Of a DNA stretch of 64,000 nucleotides, positions 1 through 9,827 are shown piece by piece. Each line of letters begins with the position of its first letter. The stretch's first letter is position 1. A model generated the notes under the pieces. That model made no database searches and had not been told where the DNA came from. It saw nothing but the letters and a program-made list of their open reading frames with translations. The position numbers and the translations under genes were made by a program. Origin of the DNA: Candidozyma auris (lineage: Eukaryota; Ascomycota; Pichiomycetes; Serinales; Metschnikowiaceae); the NCBI RefSeq assembly GCF_003013715.1, contig NC_072815.1, forward strand, positions 248,001-312,000, written 5' to 3'.

Positions 1-391
1 CAACTTCTTCTATACTCATGCATCTGCACTGTCTTCGACATTTTTACCACACATCAACACACATGCGTGGGTGGTCTGAAGCCAGTGATTACTTCTAGAT
101 AATCGCTTCAGTATTCACTTGCCAGTTTCCGCCTGACAATTGCTTCGCGATGTCATGAACAGCGTCAAAATCAACACCAAAAGCTCAACGAGGATACAAC
201 ATCCACGCCATATCCCTAGAGATACCTCTTTCCACGTGAACGTGTTGCCTTGCCTGTACAACTCGCAAGGGCTGGTATGTTTAGGCTCCGCTGTAATGAT
301 GTACAACAAACGTCACATAAAACCTAGCTGTACCTCGTGCCTAAAAAACTCCTTAACTTCCTTTGGAATCGTGTGTTACCTCAGGTCTCGA
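1..391. other. Intergenic left edge
   Basis: This stretch lies downstream of CKA2 and runs to the window edge. It holds only short open frames. The longest ones lack an ATG start or overlap CKA2 antisense. An E-box CACGTG lies near position 235. I see no gene or RNA here. Confidence 0.5.
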
Positions 392-1387
392 TCATGTTTG
401 GAGGGAGAAAAATGGGTGTGCCATTGTCTCCTTGGCAGTTGGCCTCAACTGGTGATCATACGTCAACAATTTGTCAATTAAGTCCACAACCTCGTTCAGC
501 ACCAAATGCTGGTTCTCCCTATTCACAAATGCAGACCACGGCTTGCGTGGGTAGTTTCCTAAGATACCATCGTACTCGGCACTCAATTTGATGCCATACT
601 TGTCCACATATGCCATGAGCTGTTTCGTACCCAACACTTTGGCGATCTGGACCAATTGGTCATTGTTGGAATCACCACGGAAGAAGGGCTCTTTCTTAAA
701 AATAATGGCAGCAAGCATACAGCCCACAGACCACAAATCCAACGAGTAGTCGTACTGCTGCAAGTTTATGAGCAACTCAGGGCCCTTATGGTACCTGGAG
801 GCGACTCTAACATTATAGTCGACACCGGCGTGGTAGAACTCTGCAAGCCCCCAGTCAATGAGCCTCAATGTTTTAGTTTGTGGATCGATCATGATATTTT
901 GAGGTTTCACATCTCTGTGGATGATCCCCATAGAATGAGAGTAGTCCAAGGCAATGAGGAGCTGCGTGAAGTAGTATTGGATATCGGCCACGGTGAACTT
1001 GTTGTACAAGATTCTGAAGTCAACGTTGTTGATGCTTTCGAATACCAATGCTGGGATCTTCAGGTGTTGGTCCCTGACAATGTCCAAGAGACCAACCACG
1101 TTGGGGCCACCTGTGAGATTCTTCAAGATCTTCACCTCTCTGTAGATTTTCTTCATCTTCACCGGTTTCAAGACCTTGATTACACACGGCTCGTCGTTGA
1201 TCACATTCACGCCTTCAAACACCTCGGAGTATTTGCCCCTTCCGATCTTGGAGACAATCTCATAGTTCTTGGTGTTGCCCCACTCAATCGTGTGGGACTC
1301 GTAGTCCCAGTAGTCTTTTGATTTGTGTTTGTTGACATCTGCGTATACTCGAGCCACCGAGTACACTTTAGGAGATACGTTCATCAT
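392..1387 (-). CDS. CKA2: Casein kinase II catalytic (alpha') subunit
   Basis: A 331-residue serine/threonine kinase, the catalytic subunit of the constitutive acidophilic kinase CK2, which acts in nucleus and cytoplasm. The kinase core is complete. The glycine loop GRGKYS spans about residues 49-54 and the ATP lysine is near 71. The basic cluster [13 protein letters not shown], typical of CK2, is at 74-86. The catalytic loop HRDVKPQN is at 157-164, the DWG that replaces DFG in CK2 at 178-180, and GPELL at 202-206. It resembles yeast Cka2 more than Cka1: it lacks Cka1's long insertion and shares [10 protein letters not shown] and [11 protein letters not shown]. Two consecutive ATG codons begin the frame and the first is used here. 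It is transcribed divergently from SLD7. Confidence 0.93.
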   Translation of the reverse strand: MMNVSPKVYSVARVYADVNKHKSKDYWDYESHTIEWGNTKNYEIVSKIGRGKYSEVFEGVNVINDEPCVIKVLKPVKMKKIYREVKILKNLTGGPNVVGLLDIVRDQHLKIPALVFESINNVDFRILYNKFTVADIQYYFTQLLIALDYSHSMGIIHRDVKPQNIMIDPQTKTLRLIDWGLAEFYHAGVDYNVRVASRYHKGPELLINLQQYDYSLDLWSVGCMLAAIIFKKEPFFRGDSNNDQLVQIAKVLGTKQLMAYVDKYGIKLSAEYDGILGNYPRKPWSAFVNRENQHLVLNEVVDLIDKLLTYDHQLRPTAKETMAHPFFSLQT

Positions 1388-2685
1388 GATGAATAGGAGC
1401 GGGAAGGGTTAACTAGAAAGGATGGATGAGCTAAAAAGGTTTCATCGCACATCTGATATGTCCTGCAGAGAGTAAGGTGATACCACCAGACCCAGACCTT
1501 TGGATTTGATCAGGTTTAGGCAGTTTTTGATGATTGAAGAAAGTAGTATTCACGTTTTGCATGGGAGGAGGTGTTTGATACAAAAATCTACTTCAAATGT
1601 TGACCAGGAAGCTCATTATAGGAGGATCTGGTGATGCATGTGGCTGGTGAGTGATGGATGCGACAATATGGTGACTTTGGAGGAGAATGAAAGCGGACAA
1701 AGTTCTTCTGTATGATTTACGTCTTGAAGACATATGAAGCATTTGCACTACGCCCATTTTTCCACGTTTATGTCCTGACAGTCCTAGACAAGCTGCTGAC
1801 AGCTTGGGGATGCTAGCCCCAGGAGCAAGTTGCATTATGGGCCGGTGTTGCCCGAAAACATTCATAGTCATACCTTTTGAAGGCTCAATATCCCAGGTTC
1901 ATCTTTAATGTGAGTGAAAGAAAGATGAGGTTTGTTACTTTTTGTCGTATAGAATTTGTTTGTGACTTTGTTCGGAATGGCTGCGAAAAAGAGTACGGAG
2001 GATACCAAACAAAAGAAGCAGCCTTGAAGAATGAAGAAAAAGACCACATAATTAGAGCCTCTTCACAAAGTATAAGAGTAGTCTCAGTAGTGATTTCCTA
2101 AGAAGTGCCTTAGGTTTCCAACGGTTCCATGTAAGTAGTATAGTTTGAATGAAAGGTGAGGATTCGCTCAGACCTAGTAGATTTCTGAGCTCGAAGTTTG
2201 ATGTTCACTAAAATGGGCAAATAATGGTATTTTAATAGTCATAAAGCTGAAAATAGGTAATTGCTTGCTTCAAGTGAACGTAATCGGTTGGATACTTACT
2301 TACCTTCCCAGATACTATGCAGTGATGGGTCTTCCTACTGTCAGCTCTGGCGGTGGTCATCTTCAATCTTCTTTTCGATGAAAGCTGCAAATACTGGCTA
2401 GTTCAAGTAACTTTCAGGGAATTCTTGACTTTTTTTTTTTCTTTCTTTTTCTTTTTCTTTTTCCTTGTATTAGCTGTAAAGGCCTTCATTCGTGGAAACT
2501 CCAGGTATGGCTGCGACATCTATCGCACAGACTCACTAACAACATCCAACTTCTTCCCATCATCACAGCCATCTCCAAACTAGCATTCCCTTCGAAGGGC
2601 TGCAAAATATCAAAGCCTGGAATACTTTTTGGTGCCTGTCACCTTTAGCATCTACCAATTTCCTCCACCTATCCAGCATCAACAA
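1388..2685. other. Divergent CKA2/SLD7 intergenic region
   Basis: A 1.3-kb region between two divergently transcribed genes. It contains one exact copy of the recurrent GGCTGCGAAA motif at 1979-1988, a partial copy near 2508 (ATGGCTGCGAC), and a long T-rich tract around 2430-2465. The short open frames here are not convincing genes. Confidence 0.6.
1979..1988 (+). promoter_or_regulatory. Recurrent intergenic motif GGCTGCGAAA, copy 1
   Basis: An exact match in the context AATGGCTGCGAAAAA, inside the divergent CKA2/SLD7 region. Its function is unknown; see the finding on this motif. Confidence 0.6.
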
Positions 2686-3492
2686 ATGGCATTTACTACG
2701 GTCACCCTTCGACATGAGCAGAAGACCGTGTCAAACATAGATATCGAGCACGAATCAAAACTACCGCCTAAGATAGGTAACCTCGAGCACGTGTCGCTCG
2801 TGGATTTTGAAAAGATTCCTTGGTTCCTCGTGTCCCATGGACCATTTAAGGTATTTTCTTCAGATGACGATACATCAGAATTCTTCAAGACGAACCTCGC
2901 AGCCGTAGCTGTCACAGAGCCTCATATAGGAATCCTTTCCAAGAGTCAAGATCCGCAAACGTATGTGGTGTTTTTTTTCCAGGACATGTCCATTCGATGT
3001 TTTTGTATCGACTTTTCTACACTAGAGCGACTTTCCACTGCATCGAGCTCGTTTGAGACGGGCACGGTCGATAATGTATTCTATTCAGCACTACGGCCAC
3101 GCTCTGACACATCTGTCTTTGATCGTGTTTTGGAGAGCAAGTCGTCCAGAAGAAACCAGTACGTTGCCCCAAAGACAACACCAAGTGACACAACAACGCA
3201 GTTATCGGTTACTCCTTTGAACGGAGATCAAATAGTGCAGGCAGTCAACAGAATGACACTTTCTGGGCTTAGACTCCGTGGACTCAATCCTTCCTCGGGC
3301 CTGACTCTCTCCAAAGATAGAGTTGTCATTAAGGAATTGTACCATATGACGCGCAAGCTGGCGCTTTTTGCATTAAGAAAGTTTAACTATGGCTTCAACG
3401 GGGCCACTGGGCAAGAAGTCCGTTTGAGTGACGTCCAAGACGTTGTAGAGCGGCTTCTACAGGCATATACCGATGTGGAGCCTCCAGCATGA
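2686..3492 (+). CDS. SLD7: Sld7-like DNA replication initiation protein
   Basis: A 268-residue protein matching yeast Sld7, the partner of Sld3 that helps load Cdc45 at origins before S phase. The N-terminal part carries VDFEKIPWFLV and a segment around TYVVFFFQDMSIRCFCIDF that align with the Sld7 N-terminal domain. The C-terminal part has SGLRLRGL, then ELYHMTRKLALFALRKF and a terminal helix DVQDVVERLL, the Sld7 C-terminal domain that binds Sld3. Length is close to the 257 residues of S. cerevisiae. The start is the first ATG; upstream in-frame codons are not ATG. It converges on MRPL10, with 47 bp between the stops. Sld7 is poorly conserved in sequence, so this call rests on the two matching end domains. 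Confidence 0.82.
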   Translation: MAFTTVTLRHEQKTVSNIDIEHESKLPPKIGNLEHVSLVDFEKIPWFLVSHGPFKVFSSDDDTSEFFKTNLAAVAVTEPHIGILSKSQDPQTYVVFFFQDMSIRCFCIDFSTLERLSTASSSFETGTVDNVFYSALRPRSDTSVFDRVLESKSSRRNQYVAPKTTPSDTTTQLSVTPLNGDQIVQAVNRMTLSGLRLRGLNPSSGLTLSKDRVVIKELYHMTRKLALFALRKFNYGFNGATGQEVRLSDVQDVVERLLQAYTDVEPPA

Positions 3493-3539
3493 CAAAATCT
3501 TCACGTTAGCATGTCTTCATTCTATGTACAGTAAATCTT

Positions 3540-4394
3540 TTAAAGACTCGAAACGTCCACAACACGGTTTTTTGAATAATCGGTGTACGTCTTCTTGGAG
3601 GCGTTCTCCAATTGCGCCGCCAACCCACTTCTCACGGCGACTTTCTTCACTCTGCTTTGTTTTTCTGCTTGTTGTGCTTTCACCTGATCCAAAAAGATCT
3701 CTGGGTGCTTCAACAAGTAACCTCTCCTTTCGGGGTCTGAGTAATACTTGATGTCTCTTTTGTGCATGGGTCTGGCCTGCAAAGGAACGTTCCCTTTTCT
3801 TAAGAGAAATCTGTCTGGGTTTAAGAACGCACGTAAGCCCAATTTCGTTCTATAAACGGATGTGTAGCTGTGACCTGTGTTTTCAACAGCATTAATTGCG
3901 CCGATTGAAGCCCTTGTCGCTTCAACGTTCAATGGCACATTGTATGTCTCCTTCCCGTTACCCAAGAGCTTCACACCATCTTTGATGCTTCCGGTAACGA
4001 GCCCGCAGTCTCTCATCACCTTATAGTCTAGTGTCTCACCCTCTTTTAGAGGGATTCTGCCTGAATTCCAGAACTCCTGGATTCTGTCCAAGTTCAAGTC
4101 GTTGTATTCTCTCTTGTGGGGTCGCTTAAAACCAATTATAGGAAATCTCTTGAAGTAGGGGGTTTGTCCACCTTCGAACCATCTGGGAACCTTACCACGG
4201 GCCTTCTGGCCCTTCTGACCTCTTCCAGACGTCTTTCCCAAGCCGGACCCTTGACCTCTACCGACTCTCTTGTAGCCCTTCACAGCACCTTCAAAAGGAG
4301 CCAAGTTTCCTAGTTGAGCAACTCCACGCAGCTGACTTAGAAGTATTCCAACTGGCCTCGCAATAGCTGCTCTAGCTGCGGTGAAAAACCCCAT
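3540..4394 (-). CDS. MRPL10: Mitochondrial large-subunit ribosomal protein uL15m
   Basis: A 284-residue homologue of bacterial L15 and yeast MrpL10, part of the mitochondrial large ribosomal subunit. Residues 1 to about 30 form an Arg- and Ala-rich presequence with no acidic residues (MGFFTAARAAIARPVG), as expected for matrix import. The L15 core follows, with the glycine/lysine-rich rRNA-binding stretch GRGQGSGLGKTSGRGQKGQK and the WFEGGQTP motif. The C-terminal extension is specific to mitochondrial homologues. The chosen start is the first true ATG of the frame; 29 further open codons lie upstream without an ATG. It converges with SLD7 at its 3' end. Confidence 0.93.
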   Translation of the reverse strand: MGFFTAARAAIARPVGILLSQLRGVAQLGNLAPFEGAVKGYKRVGRGQGSGLGKTSGRGQKGQKARGKVPRWFEGGQTPYFKRFPIIGFKRPHKREYNDLNLDRIQEFWNSGRIPLKEGETLDYKVMRDCGLVTGSIKDGVKLLGNGKETYNVPLNVEATRASIGAINAVENTGHSYTSVYRTKLGLRAFLNPDRFLLRKGNVPLQARPMHKRDIKYYSDPERRGYLLKHPEIFLDQVKAQQAEKQSRVKKVAVRSGLAAQLENASKKTYTDYSKNRVVDVSSL

Positions 4395-5442
4395 TCTTTG
4401 GTTAGGTGAAGTATGGTAGTTCTGATCTTGATGAGAAAAAAATCCAGTGAGTCGTGTGATGCACAAAAGGAACCTGGCCAAGACATATATGGTGTTAATC
4501 CCAACAGCATTGGAAATCCTTACTGTGGTGAAAATTTTCTAGACAGAGTATGATTGGGAATATTTAGAAGCCAAAAATTTACTGAAGGGCTTCTGAAGGT
4601 TTATTTACTCTAGCAAAACTAGTGTTTGGTAGTAATAGACAATATGCGCATATTTTGCTGCGAAATCAGTGGAGGACATTTCAACGATGAGTATTTCGAA
4701 CCATCCCATTATTAAGAGTCTGCTTTTCTAATATCCCCAGCTTTCTCACTTAACTTTGCTAACTTCACATCATGTGGTTAATGCTTAGAGGCTTGATAAG
4801 GAATCTAAGACTGAGAGAACACTTACGCAGCATTGGACTCGGTTCTCATTCGGTAGAGGATATATGTCGTGGAAGGTGCAACGCAAAATGACAGTTAATA
4901 CTAATTCTTTTTGATGGATAGTCACTGTGATTTTTCATTCATCAGATCAAAAACGCTACTATGTGGCGATCTCAGTTTTTGAAAAAAATGCCTTTTTTTA
5001 TTGACTTTCAGGTAGTATCTGAGTCCTGTTGCCGTTATTAGAGACTAATGATGTAAACCGTCTTTATTAGTATTCAATTAAAGTCGTGAATGGTTCTTAC
5101 GGCTAGCAAAAGACCCTTGAAAGATCATAAAAGATAATGCAAAAATTTCCCCTTTTACCTCTTATTTACCGATGAGCAGTATGTCAAGAGCTTTATTTGA
5201 ATCCCATGGATATCATTTCATAATATATTGCAAATGTCCCCAGTATATTCAACCATGCGTCATGAGAAAAGAGCGACTAGAAGCATTCGAGCTTCCTATA
5301 ATTACATCCCACCTCTCCGCCATTATTGATCATCTACTGCACCGATATATGCTTACGACGACTAAAATAAGCTCACATACTAATATTGACTTAGATTCGA
5401 CTTAGGGCTATAAAAAAGGAAAAGATGAAAAATATCAATTGT
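4395..5442. other. Intergenic region between MRPL10 and the repeat-protein gene
   Basis: About 1 kb of AT-rich sequence upstream of MRPL10 and downstream of the next gene. It contains a 9/10 copy of the recurrent motif at 4656-4665. The only ATG-initiated open frame of note (5172-5405) has no recognisable features. Confidence 0.5.
4656..4665 (+). promoter_or_regulatory. Recurrent intergenic motif, degenerate copy (TGCTGCGAAA)
   Basis: Nine of ten bases match GGCTGCGAAA. It shares the 15-mer GCTGCGAAATCAGTG with the copy upstream of RPC40 at 14640. It lies about 260 bp upstream of the MRPL10 start. Confidence 0.4.
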
Positions 5443-6288
5443 CTAGATCAACTGCTTGCCGGTAGCCTCAGGATCGGACCCGTCGTGGGACTTGGCCTCC
5501 TCTGGGTGCTTGGCCAACCATTCTTTGTGCTTTCTCTCGGCCTCCTCGGGCGACTCACCTTTGTGGAAATTCATCCACCACTTGTCGTCCTTGTTTTCGC
5601 CATTGTCGGCCTTGTCGCTGGCGCCATTTGGGTGCTTCGCTAACCATTCATTGTGTTTCTTCAAAGCCTCCTCTTTAGACTCCCCCTTGTGGTAAACCAT
5701 CCAGTAGTCATCATCTTTGCCCTTTTGTGGATTGTCATTATCATCAAGGGTGAAACCGTGTTCCTTGGCTTTCTCAGGGTGGTTTTTGATCCACTCCTTG
5801 TGCTTTCTCTCAGCCTCTTCTGGTGTTTCTCCCTTGTGGAACTTCATCCACCATTTGTCGTCCTTCTTGCCGCCTTTTCTGCTGCTTTTGTGATTGGCTA
5901 CCCATTCCTTGTGCTTTCTTTCGGTTTCTTCAGGAGATTCACCCTCGTGGAATTTCATCCACCACTTATCGTCGTGATGATGCATACCTTGGGGTGGTGG
6001 GCCGTGGTGAGCACCGTGAAACTGCTGGTTCTCCTGAACAACGAGCATGGCGTTGTGGAATGAGTAATTCTCGTACATTCTGCCCATGGAAAATACACCA
6101 AACAAAGCCAAAGCCGCAACAGTACTGGCACCAACAACCTTAGCCAAACGATGTTTGGAGGCCTGCCTGGTGGAGTGCTCGTAAAATGGGTGAGACTGTT
6201 CCTCGAAGGAAGCGCTTGAAGAGTATGGAGGGGTAGCTTCAGACGAAGAAGAGGCTTGCTCTTTGTTGTCCAAACGTTGGTAGCTCAT
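5443..6288 (-). CDS. Type II membrane protein with four W/H-rich repeats, function unknown
   Basis: A 281-residue protein that I do not recognise. Residues 1-50 are Ser-rich, polar and end in basic residues. Residues 51-68 form one hydrophobic segment (VVGASTVAALALFGVF). This predicts a signal anchor with the C-terminus in the lumen or outside the cell. A His-rich linker follows (AHHGPPPQGMHHH). Then come four imperfect repeats at about 106-136, 143-174, 192-222 and 234-265. The unit is roughly DDKWWMKFHKGESPEEAERK followed by HKEWLAKHPE, and the spacers are charged and variable. No cysteines, CAAX box or GPI signal are evident. The invariant W, H and acidic positions suggest a small folded unit or ligand site rather than disorder; this is inference. 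A TATA-like element lies about 50 bp upstream. Confidence 0.8.
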   Translation of the reverse strand: MSYQRLDNKEQASSSSEATPPYSSSASFEEQSHPFYEHSTRQASKHRLAKVVGASTVAALALFGVFSMGRMYENYSFHNAMLVVQENQQFHGAHHGPPPQGMHHHDDKWWMKFHEGESPEETERKHKEWVANHKSSRKGGKKDDKWWMKFHKGETPEEAERKHKEWIKNHPEKAKEHGFTLDDNDNPQKGKDDDYWMVYHKGESKEEALKKHNEWLAKHPNGASDKADNGENKDDKWWMNFHKGESPEEAERKHKEWLAKHPEEAKSHDGSDPEATGKQLI

Positions 6289-6786
6289 TGTTGCTAGTTA
6301 GCGAAAAGAAAGTGGTTGCAAATATGTGGGCCACGCCGTATCTTTATACTTTGCCAAGGCTTTGCGGGCTGCAAAGTGAGACTGCTACTCATCCGAAAAG
6401 AATAGTGCATCGATCCGAAGGTGTGCGTCTGTACTCAAGCTCAGACTAGAGGAGCCCTGAGGAAGCTTACATCGAGCGATACATGGACAGACAATGGATT
6501 CTAGTCCAGGGTATTTGTTATTGCCCTCTAAATTCATAGCTTAGTCCATCTTAAGGCGGTTGCCGAACTCTAGGCAGTTTGAAGGCAGTGTCAAATGCCG
6601 TGCTTTCTGCAGTCCGCATGAACATTCGTGCAAATCTCAACCACACTATCCAATTGCTGCAGCTTTCAAATCCCGAATGTATGTCACAATTTCACTTCAC
6701 TCACGCGAAGACGGCACATATTTTCTCTCGCTGCTGAATGGCTATCTTTATCTCTCCCATCAGTAGGTCGGCCCGGAGGCGGATCG
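6289..6786. other. Promoter region of the repeat-protein gene
   Basis: About 500 bp between the repeat-protein start and the ERG7 stop. On the minus strand a TATA-like GTATAAAG lies at about 6338-6347, some 50 bp from the ATG. No copy of the recurrent GGCTGC motif and no further gene are seen. Confidence 0.5.
6338..6347 (-). promoter_or_regulatory. TATA-like element of the repeat-protein gene
   Basis: The reverse strand reads AAAGTATAAAGA about 50 bp before the ATG at 6288. The distance is plausible for a yeast TATA box with a short leader. Confidence 0.4.
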
Positions 6787-9000
6787 TCAGACGACTGGCT
6801 CAGTCTCTTTGCCATATTTGTTAGCATATAAGCCCAACGCCTTGATGGGGAACAAGAATTTGTAGGTTGGGTACTCAATTGCACAACTGTGGTTGAAGAC
6901 ACCCTCAACGTCCTCAAACTTCCATTCTCCAGCTAAAGATTGTCTCTCCATAATCAATTTTATAGCCTTGTCGATAGGTTTTCTGTCCGGGTACCCACCA
7001 AGGATCAACGCAATCACGGCCCATGATGTTTGCACAACTAAGGATTGGCCTGTGGGAATGTATGTATGAGTTTCACTGGCTTTCATCGACTCACTCCATC
7101 CACCGTCTTCTTCTTGCTTCCGAATAAGGTAGTCCAACCCTTTTTTCACTGTTTTAGAGGTCGCATATGAGTGACCGACAGTTTCCAATGCTTCTACCGC
7201 AAACATAGTCGCATAGGTGAAACAGACTCCCCACAGGCCGTACCAAGAACCGTCGTATTTATCCTGGGCGCCAATGATATACTGGATAGCATTATCGATA
7301 GCAAAGTTGATCTCCACTGGTTTGTAGTCTGGATAGTATTTGTTGAAGTAAACGAGTCCTAGTACAGAAGAATCGGTGCATTCAACATAGGGATATTCAA
7401 CCATGATGTTGTTGAATACTTCGGCGGGACTGATTTTTTCAAGCTGTGGAGTAGCTCTGATGTGTTCGTATGAAGAGAACGACCCGAACTCAAAATTGCC
7501 GGTGTTTTGAATAAATAAAATTCTATCAACGGCATCTTCAAGATTTTTCCGGTTGATCCTTATTTCTTCAGGAATTTTATTGCCCACGAAGTCATCATTC
7601 TCAACCATGATGAGTGCCTTAACTGCCTCAGCGGTGCAATCACTCACGGTATAGCCCTGTGTTTTCGTGCTAAAGGGCCATGCACCCTTTCTTTTGTCCC
7701 TGAAACTCCCTTCTTCACATTCCTCAGTGAATTGCGAGCGACGCAAAAACCAATATCCTTTGAGAATCATGTCGTGATATTTTTCGTATCTTGACATGCC
7801 AGCCATAATAAGGTACTGACACATAAAAGCCACGTCCCATGTTTGCACACCATTGGTACCCATAACGGTCATACCTTGAGGCCCATGGAAAAGAACATCA
7901 TCTTTTCTGTACAAAAAGCGCTGGAAAGCGTAGGAGTCGGGTCCCTCTTCAAGATAGGTAATTATCATATTGAAACAGAAGCTGACTGGTGCAATACATA
8001 AGTAGTCGGTATTCTTGCACTCTTTTTTTATCAATTCATATACCCTGTCGCAACTTTTGCGAAGAACCCATTTCGGTCTAATGTATTTTTCGTACTTTAC
8101 AACTACCCAGTTCAAAGTGTCCAAGACCTTTGTGTGTGGGTAGTACAAATCGACACCGCACACAGTATTTCTGTGCTTCGAAAAATCAATCTTAGAGTAT
8201 GGTAATTGTTTTGGTAAGTAGATTTCCTCTCTAATCTCCTCTAGCAAAGGATCCAATTCAACTTTTGTGCGGCATGCACTCAAGTACGCCAAAGGCAAGT
8301 AGATAGAACGAGTGTGTACCCACCAACGAGCCGGGTGGATAGGGACCCAGTATGGTAAAGACCATAATTCTGGAGGGGCAGGGTTCACACCTTCCCATTC
8401 ATATAAGGAGAGAATCGAGAGCCACGCCTTGCCCCAGTGGGGGTTACCCAAAGCCCCACCTAGTTGATGAAGAGTTTTACGAGCTTTGACGCACACAGGA
8501 TGGTCTTTGGAGAGGCCCAAGAGTCTCAATGCCACGTAGTTTATGCTGGTTCCAAAACAGGTGGATTTGTCCACACTGTGCAAACCCCAACCACCGTCAA
8601 CGGGGTGAGCAGTATTGACGATGTAACGAATCATCTCGATTCTTTGTGGCTCTGGAATGGGCGTCTTGGTAAAGTACGAGGCTGCAATGTACCCAATTGT
8701 CATGAACATAGGGCCCTTGTACTGACACGCAAAAATCCCACAATCCTCCTGGATCAACGAAAGAAACTCTGAGCCCTTCTTTGCTGCGTCATGAGGATAC
8801 CGGATTTCGGTTTCTGGCTCTGGTGCTGGGAAATCATCCATGCCCAACAAATACTTTGTTGTAATCAGCTGAGGTTCCTTCTTTGCTTCTTCTGGCGAAA
8901 GGTAATGCCATGTTTCTCTGCCTAGTTCGTCTGTTCTTAGGCGCCAAAGGGCGGGATCCGTCTTTTCAAGCCCCAATTTCTCGGAATAGTATTGTTTCAT
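6787..9000 (-). CDS. ERG7: Lanosterol synthase (oxidosqualene cyclase)
   Basis: A 737-residue enzyme that cyclises 2,3-oxidosqualene to lanosterol, the first cyclic intermediate of ergosterol synthesis; in yeast it sits on the ER and lipid droplets. The catalytic DCTAE motif is at residues 454-458, with Asp454 the expected proton donor. QW-type repeats such as GGWGLH, GSWYGLWG and EDGGWSES are present. Conserved aromatic segments such as HPARWWVHTR also match. Length fits the family (about 730). The C-terminus is complete. It is divergent from UTP22, and the shared 0.8-kb region contains one copy of the recurrent motif. I see no obvious sterol-response element. Confidence 0.97.
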   Translation of the reverse strand: MKQYYSEKLGLEKTDPALWRLRTDELGRETWHYLSPEEAKKEPQLITTKYLLGMDDFPAPEPETEIRYPHDAAKKGSEFLSLIQEDCGIFACQYKGPMFMTIGYIAASYFTKTPIPEPQRIEMIRYIVNTAHPVDGGWGLHSVDKSTCFGTSINYVALRLLGLSKDHPVCVKARKTLHQLGGALGNPHWGKAWLSILSLYEWEGVNPAPPELWSLPYWVPIHPARWWVHTRSIYLPLAYLSACRTKVELDPLLEEIREEIYLPKQLPYSKIDFSKHRNTVCGVDLYYPHTKVLDTLNWVVVKYEKYIRPKWVLRKSCDRVYELIKKECKNTDYLCIAPVSFCFNMIITYLEEGPDSYAFQRFLYRKDDVLFHGPQGMTVMGTNGVQTWDVAFMCQYLIMAGMSRYEKYHDMILKGYWFLRRSQFTEECEEGSFRDKRKGAWPFSTKTQGYTVSDCTAEAVKALIMVENDDFVGNKIPEEIRINRKNLEDAVDRILFIQNTGNFEFGSFSSYEHIRATPQLEKISPAEVFNNIMVEYPYVECTDSSVLGLVYFNKYYPDYKPVEINFAIDNAIQYIIGAQDKYDGSWYGLWGVCFTYATMFAVEALETVGHSYATSKTVKKGLDYLIRKQEEDGGWSESMKASETHTYIPTGQSLVVQTSWAVIALILGGYPDRKPIDKAIKLIMERQSLAGEWKFEDVEGVFNHSCAIEYPTYKFLFPIKALGLYANKYGKETEPVV

Positions 9001-9385
9001 GGTTGATGAATTGTTGGTGGGGTAGACGAAAAGTGGATATACGAGGTGCCCATATGTAGGTACGAAGGTTGGGAATGAGAGTGGTGAGTCTTGGACTGTA
9101 AGCCTTTGAATAATAAATTAAAAGGAGGATTAGCGCAACCGAGTTTTACATTTTAGGATTTACACTGGTTGACCATGTTCCAGGAATTTGACTTTTCTAC
9201 GTTGGCGCCGTCTATTCTTAATTATGTGGCAGGAGCTCACATTGTGCATATCAATCAACATATTAGCCCAAATGCCATTCAAGAAGAATTCCCACGTAAA
9301 TTACAGAAAGGCAATTAAACATCAAGAGAACTTCTACGTTTGTGTTTAGTGAAGCTTATTGCTGACTGGTGAACTGAGTATATTT

Positions 9386-9395
9386 TTTCGCAGCC
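9386..9395 (-). promoter_or_regulatory. Recurrent intergenic motif GGCTGCGAAA, copy 2
   Basis: An exact match on the minus strand (plus-strand context TTTTTTCGCAGCCATAT) in the divergent ERG7/UTP22 region. Confidence 0.6.
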
Positions 9396-9748
9396 ATATG
9401 TGTATGAGGCTATGAGCTAGAAGACGAGGAAGGGAGACTTCAAGGCGAAAATGGGAAACTCAATGACCTTGAATTAAAGAGTATACTGTGAATGTTCAAG
9501 AATCAAGGTGACGATGTGTTGAGTAAATCATGGTTTAAAAAAATCTGTCTCGACGGCACTAACCACCCAGCACTTTTTTTGCACCCATTCTCAATTTCTC
9601 GTATATAACATTTTCATCAACACAACGCCATCATTACCAAGAGCTCGGGGACGTAAAAAGAAGTTTCTAGTACATCAGAAAGTGACACCACCGTAACTTC
9701 CTACAAAATTCCCGATTTCTTCACCCAAACCATCTACTTGTACAATTG

Positions 9749-9756
9749 TCACGTGA
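9749..9756. promoter_or_regulatory. E-box palindrome TCACGTGA
   Basis: A perfect CACGTG core with TCA/TGA flanks, the form bound by Cbf1-type bHLH proteins, 72-79 bp before the UTP22 ATG. In this yeast clade Cbf1 is linked to ribosome-related promoters. Occupancy is inferred. Confidence 0.45.
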
Positions 9757-9827
9757 CTTTGACTACCTCCATCACCTACAATTTTTCCATCCTCATCACG
9801 TATATCCGATACCCACACAGTTGCATT

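Larger units (their letters stand above)
9001..9827. other. Divergent ERG7/UTP22 promoter region
   Basis: About 830 bp shared by two divergent genes. It holds one exact recurrent motif at 9386-9395 on the minus strand, an E-box palindrome TCACGTGA at 9749-9756, and a CTCATC (PAC-core-like) at about 9791. Part of the region is open in the UTP22 frame but lacks an ATG before 9828. Confidence 0.55.

Noticed and set aside
115..309. 64-codon minus-strand frame with a hydrophobic stretch near the left edge
   Set aside because: It has no ATG at its start and no recognisable family; it overlaps other open frames in non-coding DNA.
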